A DNA stretch of 64,000 nt from Wyeomyia smithii. Taxonomy: Eukaryota; Arthropoda; Insecta; Diptera; Culicidae. The notes beneath the pieces were generated by a model that worked only from the letters and a program-made list of their open reading frames with translations, had not been told where the DNA came from and did not search any database. The position numbers were made by a program, and so were the translations under genes. The stretch's first letter is position 1, and the number at the start of each line of letters is the position of its first letter. The DNA is taken from contig NC_073696.1 of assembly GCF_029784165.1 (NCBI RefSeq), positions 259,700,494-259,764,493 of the forward strand. The letters run 5' to 3'. Positions 24,148 to 36,059 of this stretch are shown here, in pieces.

Positions 24148-24699
24148 TATGCCTCATTAATTCACCAAGATCTATGTCTGCGGGCCTGCGATGAAATCTG
24201 AGGGTCCCCGGGTGAATGCGAATTTTCTGCGGGCCACTGAATTATTATTATTATTGTGATCGTCATTTCACGTGCACATGTTTAATTTACTTCTTGTAAA
24301 GTTTTATGTAGGTACCCGATCAGAAGAGCATAACTAAAAAATTACAAAATTTAATCAACGCGAGATACAAATAACATATTTTGATACAATTTTGTATTTT
24401 CCGATATAATTTTAATAACAAAATTGCATCTGAATGAGTTATAATAACAAAACCTGAAATGAAGTAGTTCTGAAACAGGTCTAACTAATTTTTCGTTTTT
24501 ATCAAAAGTTGTTGTTTTCAACAATGTTTGTTATTATATTCTTTCTGATCGGGTAGTCATGAAGAGTCGCGTACTTTAATGTCACATATCGCAACAGTGG
24601 CGACGAGGCGCTAGTAAAATCATTCATAATTACGCGCGATCATCGCGAAAAAAGTTGTTTTTGTGGAGCGGCGACAAAATACAGTTTTTAGCTATGGCG

Positions 24700-25020
24700 A
24701 CTGGAGACGGAACTGCAGCCGAACAACATTATGGATTTTCCGGAACCAGCAAGTTAAACATTACAACAACTGATCGCTACGCAGGCTTCTACCACGAATT
24801 TGTCTCACGACGAGGTTATTTTTAATTCCCTTTCGAGCAACATGGCGGAGTTTATGTACAATAAAGAAGCGGCAATACATTCGATGCAAGGTTTTCGCGA
24901 TACACCGACAGGAAATGTATCTGGCGATGGTAAAACTGACTCCAAATAACCAAGGAGGAAAGCGAAGATTATCTCGCCTACTCGTGCGAGTTGAATAATT
25001 TCTGCAGCGGCAGTAACCGG
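24700..25020 (+). pseudogene. Ty3/gypsy gag remnant
   Basis: In one frame the DNA encodes LQQLIATQAS and then FNSLSSNMAEFMYNKE; after a frameshift it gives GNTFDARFSRYTD. The order 'SLS.N..EF.Y..E..(T)F.A...RY.D' matches the N-terminal gag region of mosquito Ty3/gypsy elements. No LTR, protease or reverse transcriptase accompanies it. The assignment rests on these motifs by eye. Confidence 0.55.
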
Positions 25021-25029
25021 ATAAAATGG

Positions 25030-25300
25030 TCAACTCGAAGTGGTGGACGACGAGACCTATCTCACCCTGGATGGCAACGACTTGCAGGGTACTTCGTATT
25101 TTACTTTCCCGTGAAGGAAGTGCGCTCCGAGTTGAAGTACATTTCACACACCAAGTTCCCCAAACCTGCCGGAAGTTGCGTCGTTCATCGAGATATACCA
25201 CAAGCGCGAAGACGCATTGTTTTGGTTAGATTTGGCGTCGGTTCACTACTTGAAGCGATCGTTGCACTGCATCGCCTCAAGCATGTTACTCATTCATTCT
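25030..25300 (+). pseudogene. ITmD37E-type (IS630/Tc1/mariner) transposase fragment
   Basis: The frame starting at 25036 reads VVDDETYLTLDGNDLQGTSY with the first catalytic Asp. A frameshift leads to LKYISHTKFPK, then another to EDALFWLDLASVHY with the second catalytic Asp. These are the signature blocks of mosquito ITmD37E transposases (DDE.Y, KFPK, FW.DLAS.HY). The spacing is shorter than in the family and the terminal Glu region is absent, so this is a deleted relic. It directly abuts the gypsy gag scrap. Confidence 0.75.
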
Positions 25301-25490
25301 GAGAAGAAGTTTTCGTGTGCATGAACCTGGGAATAAACCCATGCTATGTTCCTTGATATCGAGCCTGATTCTACTAAGCACTTATTACCACCCGCTTTGC
25401 TTGTCAAAGCGAACTCTGTAACCTTAGCATACTTAAAAGATGTAGATGGATTCAAATCGTTGTAGTTTTTTTTGAAAGACCAGTTTTTTG
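25300..25490. repeat. Dispersed repeat, related to 55020-55200
   Basis: A word such as GAATAAACC(C/T)ATGCT, followed by ATCGAG and then GATTCTACTAAG, occurs in the same order at both sites, and similarity continues to an ATTCTGTAACCTT-like word. The copies are diverged. The family is unknown; no TE protein was seen. Confidence 0.5.
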
Positions 25491-25999
25491 CAGAAAAAAT
25501 GTACACTAAAACATCGCACAAAGCTTTGCAACGGGAGCTGTCGAAATCTTTTTTATCTGTGGCATTCAGCAATCTTCTCAAAGCCCTTCCAGCACAGAAA
25601 CAATCGTTTGCATTCTCAACGCGTGCCTTTTAGTAGTGAAAATTACAAGATACTCGTTGTTTTCAAAGCTGGTGGTTTCTCCTCGTACCAAAAGACGAAT
25701 TCTCCAAATCAGAAGACAATTATATAGAGCGCAGTCAACAAGAAATGAAATGCTGTCAAAAATGTATCAGTGATAAATGAATTGAAGTTGATTTGGTAAT
25801 TTAAAAAAAAAAAAATTGTTTATAAATGTTACGGCTTGCTTTTTTTTGGACGATGGGGAAGGGAAAGGATGTCATCCAATGCAACGTTTTTTCCCAGGGG
25901 GTTGAGATTTTGTAATCAAGTACTCCGAGGAGTGTGTGTGAAAATCATGAATAGTATGCTACGTCATTTAAGGATGATCCCTTACGGCTACGAAGCTCT

Positions 26000-27440
26000 C
26001 TTTCAGGCAACCAAGTAGGCCCAAATTATTGTCGTTTCTCATGTTATTTTATAAATGGACTCGAAAGAACATTTTTCAAATTTTATCCGGATAGGATAAC
26101 GGGAGTATTTTGGCCCACCCTGGAACTATTTACGCATTTTATCTGATAAATTCAATGAATGTTAGAAAAATATGTAAGCACCATCAAAATAACATGCCTA
26201 AGAATCCTACTACACTATAGACTCTAGGTATAATTGTTTTGGAATTAGTTCACAAATGGCTTTAAAAGAAAAATATTCAAAACCAACGACATGGAATCAA
26301 CAGTTTAACAAAATATTAAAAAGTGTTCTTTTTTTTTAAATTCGTCAGAAAGAGAATTGTGAAATTTAAAAACTAATTTCCAGAGCTACAATTAAGAGTA
26401 AATTTTTACGATCTATATTTTCAAGTTGGTAACACTGGTATGCAATGGCGTCTAAGCGTCATTTGCCAATGGTAAAATTATTAAATAAACTATTCCATTT
26501 CATTACAAAGAGACTTACAAAGAATTTTTGTTATTAAAATTTGTGCTCTGTAATAATGTGTTCCACTTGTTACAGCCATTTTATGGTCGTCTTAATCGAC
26601 CTAGCGAAACCATAATCAAAGGTGCTATTACCAAATCTACTATGTTGAATATTAAACCATCGAAAATCAACAGTTTGACGTGGTTTATGGGCTGTTGAAA
26701 TCATTGAACGATACCGATCCGTGATCCGTGACATTTCATTGCCCAAATTGGAAGATTCGAACTTGGCTGGTATGTGATTTCGACAAAAATGAATTTGGTG
26801 AGAAACTTATCTCTCGTTTTGGTGTAAATCAGTGTAAATTGTAAAGAAGAAGGAAAACTATAAAGGCTAAAAGTGAGGATTTGTCTCTAAAAATATTTGT
26901 AATCATCAATACCTTCTTACAATAACATTTTTCAATAGCTTCCCAAACATGAGTCGTGTTCCAAAAAATTAAACCAGTATACTGCGACTGCAGTTAGCAC
27001 AAAATGGCATATTTTGCCCATAGAAACATCTATGCAAAGTTTTGGCCAAATCAGAAATGGTCGATCAAGTTGGTTGCCCGTTTTTTTTGTGGAATTGCTC
27101 ATATCTGGTAATGCTTTCCACCTTGGTCGAGGTCCGCTCGACGGTTCATTTTCTATAAGAATTTATATTCTTGATTACAGAAATGCGAGTAACATGATTG
27201 CGAGTAGAATAGCAGTTTAAGGCTCCTGTCCACTTCACTCCCTTCATATTTCCTCGCTATCTCCGAGCAACCCAAGGCCAACGGTGTATGTGGACAAGCC
27301 TATCATTATTGAGACCTTACAAGACAACAAAACACGTGTTATTGATGGAAACCAGGCCGAAATGCTGGAAAATGTTATGCAAAGTTTGACCCTCCGTTGG
27401 AGTGTACGTAACCAGATCATTTATGAGCGAAATTAGCGCA
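26000..27440. other. Intronic stretch with an unidentified short coding-like segment
   Basis: Two short segments read like eroded protein: about 26693-26775 (+) gives AVEIIERYRSVIRDISLPKLE, and about 27280-27415 (+) gives VYVDKPIIIETLQDNKTRVI and onward to LTLRWSV. I do not recognise either. They lack flanking splice sites that would make a gene, so they may be TE or pseudogene scraps. Confidence 0.3.
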
Positions 27441-27509
27441 TTTACTGATTAAAATTGGAACCAGTACAACGCATGTGCGTTGGGCATAATGCATTTGATG
27501 CTCTAGCGT

Positions 27510-28120
27510 ATTTTGAATGATGCTCCAAACCATTACACTTATAAAGCATCAGCCGATGTTCAGAAGGTTGGCATCGTTGAAACAGTGCAACCAGCAATCA
27601 ATACTGATAAGTTGGGTACTGACTCCATTGAAGAAATTATTGTCTGATCGATTCACTTTCATGAATCAGGTCATTTGAAAACATCATTCAATCATTAACA
27701 ATAACCAAAAACATGAGCTTAGTCCAAAACATTTTGCATTCAATTATGACTCTGGTTTTATTCACATGCTTTCGGTTCCACGTTACTGGCACCAGTGTCA
27801 ATAACTTCCGCGGCAACAAGGCTCGCCATTGGCTGTTTCGGTTGCTGTCGATTTTTAGGGATGCACGAGCCGTTGATACGCACCGGCTCGCGAAAGTGAA
27901 GAACGGTTTTTTGAGCGCCTCGAAACTGATCGTTCGCCCGAAGCCGAAGTTTACCGAGACATTACGATTTTTGTGTATATGATACATATTCTGATTTCGA
28001 TCTCTGTCAATGTATTCCTTGTACAACTTTTGCGTTATGCGTATCACGCATTGGTTGTGCGAAGTCAGAGCAAATTCTGTGCGAATTGAAAGGACACATT
28101 GGATGATTAAAGCTTGAACT
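27510..28120. repeat. Unclassified dispersed repeat, copy 1 (uninterrupted)
   Basis: The blocks 27510-27790 and 27830-28120 match, in the same order, 56255-56545 and 57360-57650. Shared words include AGTGCAACCAG, GATAAGTTGGGTACTGACT and GATCTCTGTCAATGTATTC. This copy lacks the 771-bp element present in copy 2. The 184-codon minus-strand frame across it is not supported by any domain. Confidence 0.65.
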
Positions 28121-28204
28121 TTTGCGTGTGTGTTCAACATTTGTACAAGGTAATCTTTCAGAAACAAGTGGCAATTTATCGATTTGAGTAAAGATTTTTG
28201 TATA

Positions 28205-28371
28205 GGGGCCATCCACATACCACGTGGACAGATTCTTAACAATTTTTACCCCCCCCCCCTCCCCCTCCGTGGACAAGTGCCCACATGAATTCTCAAAATT
28301 TTGTATGGACCGTGGACATTACGCATACCCCCTCCCCCCCAAAGCTGTCCACGTGGTATGGGGATGGTCCC
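28205..28371. mobile_element. Short fold-back MITE with a CCACGTGGACAG arm
   Basis: Arms of 27 bases (28205-28231 and 28345-28371) pair with a few mismatches; the core CCACGTGGACAG / CTGTCCACGTGG is perfect. Runs of C follow each arm. 167 bp in all, non-coding; superfamily not assigned. Confidence 0.7.
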
Positions 28372-31300
28372 AATATGTCGAGATGTTTTAAAGAAAGCTC
28401 TTAAAAAAGCACCCTTTATTAAATTACTTCTATGCTTCATAGTATGAGCGAATTCTGCTAAAAATTAAAAAAGAAGATAGTTGTTGTTCAAGTAAGAGTA
28501 TTTCAGTTAGTTTTTAGCGTAGAAGTAGCATCAAAACATTGCATTGACAATTGGCGCAATCATGAATATTGGTTCGACGAAGTCCAGAAATAAACATTTT
28601 ATCCAGAACATCCATTTCATTGAGGTTCTCTTATTGATAGCACTTTCAAAGCTTGGTTTTCTGGTACTCAACATTATGTTGATCCCATTTTATTTTTGAA
28701 ACTAGAATTAATTTTTCGAAAAGGCAGGAAAAATGCATGCATGCAAAACATAATTTTTTTTGAAAACAGTCTATTACCAGAAAGTTATTTTTAAAATTTG
28801 TTCGAAAGAAGTCAACGTAAAAAAAAAACTGACCAGATTTTGTTCGTAAAACAATACTTCTCCTTATTCCATTTGATTCGAACCCGCTCTGCGGGTCGGG
28901 TCGACTAAACAATGTAGGATTGATTAGAAGAAGCTACTATTTTTGGAGATGAATTGAGATCATCAAGATCATCACCAGTTTCTTCGCTGACCAGGTGAAG
29001 CTGCACTCAGTTTGATCGTATGCTGCTAACCGTTTTTGTATTACTGTTTTCTGCTGGCCACAGCAGTTTCTACGATTTTCTCAAGTTTTTTTTCTCCATT
29101 CGGACTGCTTTTTGCGCACATCTAAGCTCGAGATTAGGATTCCCGGTATCAACGGTCGTAATTATTGGCCTAGAAAGTGGTTGATACACTTTTCCACGAG
29201 CATGTTGCGATTGTGTCGGAGCCTTCGCCGTCGTCGTCGTCGTAACCAGTTCTAAATGCGCGTTCGGCTTATTTTTATGCGTCGGATGAGTTTGTTTGTA
29301 CGATGCAATTGTGATAGGAAAGTGCTACACGCTACACTAACTGCTTTTTATGGAGAAAGGAAAGCGAAACATGCTTCTTTCGTTTTTTTATCATTGGTGC
29401 AGCCAGTTGAATTGCAACATAACGAAAGACGATCCAGCGAGAGACTTGATTGGCGATTTGTTGACATCGTCTTTAATCGTACACGTAGTATAGAAATGTG
29501 ATAAAAAAGCATAATGTAGCAATTTTCTACTCAATTGATTTGCTATCTAGTGCAACGAGCCTTGGCAGGTAGTTTTTTTTCGATGTTAAGTTGTATTTAA
29601 TCGGTTACAACTAGGCTATCTCTTTCTTCTAATATGTGAAGAAAATGATTAAAATGATAAGAAACAGCGAACAATTTTCGGGTTCATCAACGTATCTCGA
29701 ATGCTCATATACAGATGCACAAATTTAAATGACATTCCGTGAGAGATAAACTTTCATCTGTTGCCGCTGGAAAACAGCAAACAAACTGAAAAGAAAGTGA
29801 ATGTTCGCAGCTGAACCGCGCGCATTCACATTTAATCCGCCCCGAGGCATGTCGGATTGTCCCGCTGTCGGCTTGGGGTTAATTCATGTTGAGCATTTAG
29901 TTGAAATTGAAACCCAACATGGGGAAGGAAAAAAAAGAAAAAGAAATCCTGAGTGCACGTGAAAAAATTAAAAAGATTATCACGGCTTCCGCGATTGTCA
30001 ACTGATGGCTTCTTTCTTGCGTGCTGCGAGCAGTTACCAAAATCCGCGGCTAAATCATTCGAGAGCTGCCATTGATTGACGGATGGCGACGAAACAATCC
30101 GAGAGTTGGTACCGATCGTCACAATCGGTAATTGGTGCTGACAGGCGGGACTGCCATTGTCTTGTCATCGTCACTTTCGATACCGTCTGTTTCGAGGTTG
30201 GTGACATTTTATGCTGCCCGAGACGGTGGTTTGACGTTTCGAAGTACATACTCGGGTGTTTTAATGAAGTTTACTGTACATACATTGTAGCAGCAGGTCA
30301 CGGGGTGTTGTGAAAGTTAGTGTATTTTGCAGTTATGATTGAAGCTAAACAAGGGCGCTTGTTATTGGATTGTATTTTTTTACGTTTAATTGCTGCATTG
30401 CATTTTTTCATCATTTCTTCTGAATTATGATTTGATGATTGGAGTCCATAAAGTAGCTTTCATATTTTTTTATTGTTGGTTTAAATATAAGGAAGTTTTC
30501 ATTCAAAGGTAATGAAATTCGGTGAAACGATTTTTTTTCTTCCTGATCATTACGTCGTTTTGAAAAGTATTTTGCAGTTTACTAGAGTTAGGCCAAACAG
30601 CTTTAAAATAGAGTAGGTATTCGCAGGGACATCATTATAAATTCTCAGTTATAGAATTCAATAAAAGTCAAAAACACTTGAAAAAACTGAAAGTTGCCTG
30701 TTGTGCATAATGTAGTTGAGATTGCTAAAATTAAAATTCGCAAATACAAATCAAACTTTCCAATTTAGATTTGAAGTAGATTAAAGTTCATATAAAGACA
30801 TGAAAAGACCTAAATACGCAATATATAATTTCAAAATATGAGCAACGTTGGTAGACCTTATTCTGTATAACGACTAACGCTTCTACTTCATTTTGCTGTT
30901 AGTCTTCTCCCTTTAAAAGCTGAACTGAAAAAGTCACTAGCATTCTGCACCCGGCACAAACTGTAGTTTCACTTTCATTCTCCATTCTGCATAAAAAAAA
31001 TGTCCAATTGACTTGCAAAACTAGGTCATGATGTAACTGTATATATCGCCCGGTGTGACGTCGTTTCAACCCATGACTTCCAGGAAGATCAAGATCCAAT
31101 GCAAAAAAAAGGCTGCTCGACTACCAAAACGAAGAACCGGAGGGAAAAAAGCCATCATCGACCAATGCGTGTCTATAGTCTACAGACCACAAACCGAAAC
31201 AGTAACCGAACCAGAAACCAAACGAACGCTGCTTTGTTTCACCAAGCCTTTTGCAAACTAGTTATTGGAAGCGGCTTTTCCAGGCATAAAAAGGGGTTTT

Positions 31301-32514
31301 TTCGGTTTGCGGTTTATGACTTCTTTATTGATTTATGCTTTTGAGGTTATTGCTGCAATAGTGGTAGTCCAATTGACTAAATAAATTACATAAGTTAATT
31401 GGGTGGATGAAACGTTCTAGATTACTTTCGTTTTCTTTCCTAGTTTTTCTAAAATTAATTAGAGTTTCACTATTCCCTTCTACTCTACTGTTGAAAACAT
31501 TCAACGAAAGCATGGCAGAGTGTAAGCATGAGTCATTTATATCCCTAAGAGCTCAAGATCCAGTTCAACCCGTCTGGAATAGGTAAAAGTTACGAAACCA
31601 ACGATTGACTAACCTAACGAGTTTTCCCTTTGGTTTTCCCAAACTTTGGTTAGGTAACCAAACTAAATAACCACATCGCTTTACCTCACCGGCCTCTGGC
31701 GGGCCGCCAGAAGAAGGTAATTTTACAGCCGCGACAGCGATTGCGCACCGTTTGCGTTGGGGGGGTCTGTTCGTAACATCCGCTTTTCTGTTAGTAGCGG
31801 ATGTTTTTTTCTTCCTCCCTGCTGCTGCGCTGCTGCTGCTGGTCTGGTAAGAAAGAGAACAGAAGAATACGTACAAATCCGTGGGTAAGAGACCGCGTGG
31901 GAAACGACGTGAAATCGAAAGTGGTTTCGCGGAAATGAATACTTCTAACAAAAAGGAACGGTTATAAATTTATGATAATTGTTCTATTATTTCATTATGC
32001 TCACATTAGAATGGAATGCGGTTGTGTGTGAAAAATCTCCAATCGATGGATGGTTTGCACGGTTGTGTAAAATTACGTCTTAAAATATGCTTTTAATAGA
32101 TGTTTTTTCTCGAAAACTTGGTTTGTATTATAATTTAAACAAAATTCATGGGAACATAAAACGTTAGTTTCGATTTGATCTGCATCAGTGTTGAAAGAAT
32201 TTCACAAAAGTCGGCGACCAGAAACAGACAAATTATGTAAACCTTAATCATAACCCACGGTTTGTTCTGAGTTGTGTATCGAATTATGACTTAGCTTTGA
32301 TTGCACCCTTTCAGAAGCATGAAATTTATGAAAATATGAAACCATCAACAAAACTTTCTTCTACGTAAATCCTTTTTCTACATAATCTATTATAAAATAA
32401 AATTGTAGAAATAATGTCAATAACAGCAACTGTATTTGTACAATGGCGCAATGAGGAAACGATACGAAATAGTTTGAGGTTTTGTAGCAAGTTTAGTAAT
32501 TTTAACGTGTCTTT
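28372..32514. other. Intronic stretch, mostly nothing recognised
   Basis: No gene or named transposon is supported. On the minus strand 29240-29070 gives an open, non-repetitive stretch (KVYQPLSRPIITTVDTGN and onward) that could be a relic of coding or gag sequence, but I cannot name it. 31640-31960 is relatively G/C-rich with CTG/CAG runs and could hold regulatory sequence. Confidence 0.35.
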
Positions 32515-32629
32515 TTGCCTTTCTCCTAGAAAGGTATAGCAATCACTTGCAAAACCGAAAGTATAAAAGTGCTCCAAAGGGCCGAATGGCATATATCACT
32601 CGACTCAGCTCGACGAGCTGAGCATTTTC

Positions 32630-32630
<1 letters not shown>

Positions 32631-32668
<38 letters not shown>
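32631..32668. repeat. (GT)n microsatellite
   Basis: About 17 GT units with two interruptions at the edges, inside the start of the composite repeat. Confidence 0.9.
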
Positions 32669-32670
<2 letters not shown>

Positions 32671-33839
32671 AGATTTTTATTCTCACTCACTTTTCTCAGA
32701 ATGGCTGGACCGATTTTCATGAAATTAATTGCAAATGAAAGGTCTTGTTGCCTTATAAGACCCTATTGAATTTTATTGTAATCGGATTTATAGTTTAGAG
32801 GTTATGTTTAAAAATGTGAAAATCATGAAACATCAATATCTCAGAAACTACACAACCGATTTGAACAAAATTGGTCTCAAAAGGGCTACCTAGGAAACCC
32901 TTAAGTTTTGAATTTCATAAAGATTGAACTTGTGGTTCAAAAGTTATGAAAAGAAACGTGTTCTGAAGACTGTTTAATCAAACTCATGTTTCTCAGAGAT
33001 GGCTGTACCGATTTTCATAAAATTAGTGTCAAATGGAAGATCTAATTGCCCCATAAGACCCTATTGATTTGTTTTGCAATCGGACTATTACTTTGCCTGT
33101 TATGTTTAAAAATGTGAAATCCAGCTATGCAAAGGAACATATTCCGAAGACTACTTGGACTCACTCACTTTTCTCAGAGATGGCTGACCCGATTTCCACA
33201 AAATTAGTGTCAAATGAATGGTCTAGCTGCCTCAGAAGACCCTATTGAATTTTACTGTAATCGAACTGTAACTTCATTTGTAATGTGCCGACTTGTGGAA
33301 ATCACGAAACATCATTATCTCAGAATAGTTTCAACCGATTTGATTATTATTATCAGATGAGCGGGCTAGTTAAGGGTTAACTGATGAATTATGATTGAAC
33401 ACGTGGTTTCAAAGTTTGGCTGCCCTACACGTTCCCAATTCATTTGATTATAATCGAACTTAAGCAACCGTTATGCATTAAATTGTTAATAAAACAACGA
33501 AAGTCAATTATCTCAAAGATTACATGACTTATTTGAACATAACTAGTGTCATACGAACGAGTCATCTCTCAAACTAACAAATAACAAACTTCATAACAAT
33601 TTGATATGTGGCTCAAAAGTTATGGAAAGAAGAGAAATTCAAAGACTATTTAAAACTATACCTGCTTTGATCGATGTATGTGGCCTCAACATAATTTAAA
33701 TGTGGTGTCGTACTATTTGAACGTTCCAAGTTCATTGATTCCTTGTGGTTTGTTTGAAGTCTGCAAATGCACGACGAATCGGCCATAGGATATGATCAAA
33801 GTCAAATAACAAATCGTTTGAAATGATTGGTTTTATCGA

Positions 33840-35010
33840 AATGACAACATCCTCGTCTTTTGGCTTCTGTACATCGCCTTAATTCTGAATATATTCATAT
33901 TGAGTGGTATTCTGTCATTATCAGCAGACTTTCTGGCATCAATCTGACACCGGAAATACCCATATTGGGAGGTATTTTTGGTTGTTTGCCAGAAACTAAA
34001 AGTGGTCGTCTTCAAATTCAAAATAGTGTCCAGGGTCAATGTTTGGCTTCTATGCATCATCACGTTTACGGAAATATCCATATTGAGTATTATTCGGTCA
34101 TTTCCCACTGTTGCCTATAAGTTGCCATCTAGCAATTCAAAATGGTGCCTGAGGTCAATTGTTAGCTCCTTGCATCATTCTGGTTCCAGCGATACTCATA
34201 TTGGATAGTATTTTATTTTAGGCTGTTTTTCACAAACCGGTAGTCGCCATCTTGGATTTCAAAATGGTATTTAGGATACTGGTTAAAGGAAAAGTCATAT
34301 TGGGTGATATTTGGTCACTTTGGACTGTTTTTCAGAAGCCGAAAGTCGTCTTTTTGGACTTTAAAATTGCCTGTGAAATCAATTTCTGTCATCTGGGCGT
34401 AGTTCTGGTTCCGAAAACATTCATATTGAATGGTATTTGGTCATTTCCGGCTGTTTGCCAGACACCGGAAGTCACCATCTTAAAATTCAAGATTGTGTCT
34501 GTGATCAATTTTAAGCTTCTGTGCATCTTTCTGGTTCCAGAAATACTAATATTTAATGGGAATCGTCCATTCAGGCTGTTTTCCAGAAACCGGAAGTTGC
34601 TATCTTACAATTCAAAATATTGTCTGAAGTCGATTTGTGGCTCCAGTGCATCATTACGGTTCCGGAAATACCCATATTGGGTGGTATTTGGTCATTTGAC
34701 GCTGTTTTTCCGACACCGGAAGTCACCATTTTGGATTTCATACTGGCATTTGGAGACAATTTCTGGATTTTGAACGGCATACTGGTTAAATAAAAACTCA
34801 TATTGGGTGGTATTTGGTCATTTTCTGCTGTTTTCAGAAACCGGAAGTCGCCATCTTAGAATTTGCAATGCTATCTGTGGTTGATTTTAGCTCCTGTGTA
34901 TTATTCTAGATCCGGATATTATTATATTGGGTGGAAATCGGCCATTTTCGGCTGTTTTCCAGAATTCGGAAGTTGCCATCTTACAATCCAAAATGTTGTC
35001 TGAGGTCGAT
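33840..35010. repeat. Tandem array of about 125-bp monomers
   Basis: The landmark ATATTG (or a close variant), preceded by a 'ccggaaata' word in most units and followed by 'ggtatttgg', falls at 33962, 34080, 34198, 34297, 34423, 34549, 34674, 34800 and 34924. The spacings are 118, 118, 99, 126, 126, 125, 126 and 124. Each unit also contains 'cagaaaccggaagtcgccatctt'-like and 'tgaggtcaatttc'-like words. Single diverged units occur near 47150-47240 and 49900-50060. The open frame 34252-34773 across the array is a by-product. Confidence 0.85.
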
Positions 35011-35707
35011 TATGGAACATATTTGTTACCACTAAAAACATTCACCTGCCAATATGGTTCCATTTAGTTGATTAGTTTGCGAGATGTGCAAAAATTTGTA
35101 AAGAAACATGTACTTCCAGAAGAGGGAGGGGCGTCAAACCATTATGGACATATTTGTTACCTCTAAAAACATTCACATACCAAATTTGGTTGTATTTTCT
35201 TGATTGGTTCTTGAGCTGTGCGAAATTTGTGTTTCATTTTCATGGGATCCCTCCCTTATAGAAGAGGGAGTCGGGTTTCAAACCATTATGTACATCTTTG
35301 TTACCACTAAAAACATTTACCTGCCAAATTTTGTTCCATTTGGTTGATTAGTTCTCGAGATGTGCACAAATTTGTGTTTCATCCAACTATTATGGAGTTA
35401 CCCCTTAAAACATCCACATGCCAAATTCGGTTTCATTTGCTTGGTTTGCTCTTGAGTTGTGCAGAAAATTATGTTTCATTTGTATGGGACCCCTCCCTGC
35501 CAGAAGAGGGAGGGGTCTCAAACTATCATAGGAACCTTTATCGGCACCAAAAACCCCTACATACAAATTTTCACGTCGATCGGTTCGGTAGTTTTCGGGC
35601 CTATCAGACAGACAGACAGACTAGACTGCATTTTTATATGTAAAGATTACAACATCAATATTTTAGAACCTAAAGAGTGAATATATATTTATTGGATTGA
35701 AGCGTTT

Positions 35708-36053
35708 TTTTTATTCTCGCTTATTTTCCGTCGGTCTAGTTCCGCCACTGTTGTGGCCAATCACCGACGCCCAGGGAGGCGACTCCACACCCAGGACCCT
35801 AGCTCACGACCCGTTTATTAACGGACCGGCGCCAACGGCTTTACTTCCTCATGCGATGGAAGGCGTGATCCGCGAGATTTTTCGCCTCAGAAAATCTCCC
35901 GGTGTCGGCTAGAATTGAATCTAGACCAGTTGGGTTGGTTGTAAGTGGATCACGCCACCTCACAACCATCGACACCTATGTCGGCGGTGGGATTCGAACC
36001 CAGGCGTCGAGCGTGGTTGGTGGAGACGTTACCAACCACGCTAGGCCCCCGCT
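35708..36053 (-). mobile_element. tRNA-derived SINE, copy 1
   Basis: On the minus strand the element starts GCGGGGGCCTAGCGTGGTTG (RNA polymerase III A-box region) and has the B box GGTTCGAATCCC about 35 bases on. A unique body of some 270 bp follows and a short A-rich 3' end. Nearly identical to 59262-59621. Sense and antisense open frames are not genes. Feilai-like in type, but family identity is unconfirmed. Confidence 0.85.
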
Positions 36054-36059
36054 CTAGGC

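Larger units (their letters stand above)
32515..35645. mobile_element. Long composite Culicidae-type repeat
   Basis: The element begins with the motif TTTGCCTTTCTCCTAGAAAGGTAT..., passes through a GT run, then segments of the form 'ctcagagatggctg.accgattttca.aaaatta', next an array of about 125-bp monomers (33840-35010), then repeats of about 125 bp with CCCCTCCC..AGAAGAGGGAG, and ends in GACAGACAGACAGAC at 35607-35622. This order is familiar from abundant, poorly classified repeats of Aedes genomes. No transposase or reverse transcriptase is visible. Boundaries are approximate. Confidence 0.6.

Noticed and set aside
27688..28242. 184-codon minus-strand frame as a gene
   Set aside because: It lies across an unclassified dispersed repeat with a second copy at 56-57.6 kb and shows no domain.
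34252..34773. 173-codon plus-strand frame
   Set aside because: It runs through the tandem array of about 125-bp monomers; the periodic peptide reflects the repeat.
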